Assembly (NCBI GenBank): GCA_964590495.1
Contig: CAZPWQ010000159.1
Location: 1 to 6,556 of the forward strand
Source of the DNA: CAZPWQ01 sp964590495
GTDB lineage: Bacteria; Bacteroidota; Rhodothermia; Balneolales; Balneolaceae
Direction of reading: 5' to 3'
DNA: 6,556 nucleotides
The position numbers and the translations under genes were made by a program. The notes beneath the pieces were generated by a model. That model was not told the origin of the DNA, made no database searches, and was given only the letters and a program-made list of their open reading frames with translations. Positions 5,691-6,556 of this stretch are shown piece after piece. Positions within the stretch are counted from its first letter, which is position 1. Each line of letters begins with the position of its first letter.

Positions 5691-6237
5691 AGATCACAGC
5701 AATTATACGCTGAGCTTTACCCGGGCCAATCTGGGAGCTTTGTTGCTTGCAGTACCGGTATGCGCGTTTTATATCCTGCTGTACAGCCTGTTTTATGGTT
5801 GGAATCAGCTGGGTGTCGACTTGCAAAGCCTGTTCAGCCATCCGCTGATATTTTTACTGGTCTTTGCAGTGGGCATTGTAATACATGAAGGCATTCATGC
5901 CATAAGCTGGGCAAGCTTCGACAACATACCGTGGAAACATATCCATTTCGGTTTTCAATGGAGTACGATTACCCCCTATGTGCATTGTGATGTACCAGTG
6001 AAGTTAAATAACTATCGATGGGGCACGGCTCTGCCGGGCATTATACTGGGTATTTTCCCCTACCTGCTCGCTCTTGTTTTCCGGGATGGATGGTTACTCG
6101 GATTCGGCTTGTTGTTCACACTTGCAGCTGGCGGTGACTTTCTTATTCTATGGCTGCTTCGCAATGTTAAGAATGATGCCCTGGTCCAGGATCATCCGGA
6201 TTTGATAGGATGTGTCGTCATCAATCCGGAAGAATAG
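5680..6237 (+). CDS. DUF3267-family membrane zincin (putative metallopeptidase)
   Basis: The 185-residue protein has four probable membrane helices (about 18-40, 54-77, 117-135, 137-160). A zinc motif HEGIH lies at 69-73 inside the second helix, and GGD with Asp153 lies in the fourth, a layout like that of membrane-embedded (site-2-protease-like) zincins. The PYVHC motif at 99-103 and the FG..W segment before it are typical of DUF3267 (putative zincin peptidase). No substrate is known. The start is uncertain: ATG at 5680 overlaps the ferritin stop by 11 bp, while an in-frame ATG at 5650 would add ten residues and overlap by 41 bp. I prefer 5680 since the domain begins after it. Overlap with ferritin points to translational coupling. 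The gene ends 32 bp from the convergent tyrA-like stop. Confidence 0.8.
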   Translation: MLTEDHSNYTLSFTRANLGALLLAVPVCAFYILLYSLFYGWNQLGVDLQSLFSHPLIFLLVFAVGIVIHEGIHAISWASFDNIPWKHIHFGFQWSTITPYVHCDVPVKLNNYRWGTALPGIILGIFPYLLALVFRDGWLLGFGLLFTLAAGGDFLILWLLRNVKNDALVQDHPDLIGCVVINPEE

Positions 6238-6269
6238 CGTTTATATTTAAATACTTCGAAATAGTTTAT
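6238..6269. other. Convergent 32-bp gap with no clear terminator
   Basis: Between the stop codons of DUF3267 and the tyrA-like gene only a weak AT palindrome (TATTTAAATA, 6244-6253) is visible, with no GC-rich stem. Either termination is Rho-dependent or the two transcripts overlap at their 3' ends. Confidence 0.5.
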
Positions 6270-6556
6270 TTACCCAAACCGATCAGCCAGACGGTTGATC
6301 AGATAGCTGCTTTCCTCCAGTGCCTGGGAAGCAAACCTGCCGAAGAAGTCGGTAACATCCTCAAATTCCCTGATAAAACCTTCCTTGTCATCGTCCCGGA
6401 CCATTTTGGCTAGCTTATCGTTATGTTCGATAAATTTGAGCAATAGCTCCCGCCGTTCTTCATTGGCAAAAACAATATCGGCATAGAGCTCGGCACTTTG
6501 AGCAAAAATACGTCCGGTCATCATGAGTTCGGCGCGGTAAATGGGACTGGAATAAT
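6270..6556 (-). CDS. tyrA: Prephenate dehydrogenase C-terminal part (TyrA/T-protein type), cut by the window edge
   Basis: Ninety-four residues plus a TAA stop are visible; the frame is open to the right edge, so the true start lies outside. The sequence YSSPIYRAELMMTGRIFAQ followed by ELYADIV matches the C-terminal region of the E. coli T-protein (bifunctional chorismate mutase/prephenate dehydrogenase), with the later FFGRFASQALEESSYLI also in family style. Prephenate dehydrogenase makes 4-hydroxyphenylpyruvate for tyrosine synthesis, using NAD(P)+. The NAD-binding domain and any chorismate mutase domain are not in view, so whether it is mono- or bifunctional cannot be said. A Met inside the visible part (6522-6524) is not the real start, since conserved family sequence continues upstream of it. 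It converges on the DUF3267 gene. Confidence 0.85.
   Translation of the reverse strand, partial: YSSPIYRAELMMTGRIFAQSAELYADIVFANEERRELLLKFIEHNDKLAKMVRDDDKEGFIREFEDVTDFFGRFASQALEESSYLINRLADRFG

Noticed and set aside
6210..6413. Plus-strand open frame of 67 codons past the DUF3267 gene
   Set aside because: It lies opposite the clear prephenate dehydrogenase C-terminus and has no family features.

Overview
The window looks like ordinary chromosomal DNA from a Bacteroidota/Balneolota/Ignavibacteria-type bacterium. This placement is an inference from the style of the proteins, the mostly weak Shine-Dalgarno signals and the moderate GC content; no rRNA or other marker gene is present to confirm it. 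It holds six complete genes, one gene cut by the right edge, one strong terminator and one repeat-rich intergenic island.

Layout: bases 1-150 hold no convincing gene, but a possible insertion-sequence end lies at 39-55. A minus-strand gene (201-1169) encodes an exported DUF4097-type beta-repeat protein and ends in a strong intrinsic terminator (151-182). It diverges from a monofunctional proline dehydrogenase (1323-2174) across a 153-bp spacer that carries a small perfect inverted repeat. Bases 2175-2561 are non-coding and packed with palindromes and short tandem repeats that resemble dispersed intergenic repeats.

Four plus-strand genes then follow closely and could form one transcription unit (2562-6237). 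They are a 716-aa membrane-anchored HEXXH metallopeptidase with a TTG start, an exported YCII-domain protein, a bacterial non-heme ferritin with every ferroxidase-centre residue intact, and a DUF3267 membrane zincin overlapping the ferritin stop codon. The last gene runs into the 3' end of a minus-strand tyrA-like prephenate dehydrogenase (6270-6556, its 5' part outside the window).

Functionally, proline dehydrogenase feeds proline into glutamate catabolism, ferritin stores iron, and TyrA works in tyrosine synthesis. The most unusual content is the pairing of two unrelated membrane zincins around an exported YCII protein and a ferritin, and the regular 18-residue histidine ladder in the DUF4097 protein. 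No CRISPR array, tRNA, rRNA, prophage or complete mobile element was seen.
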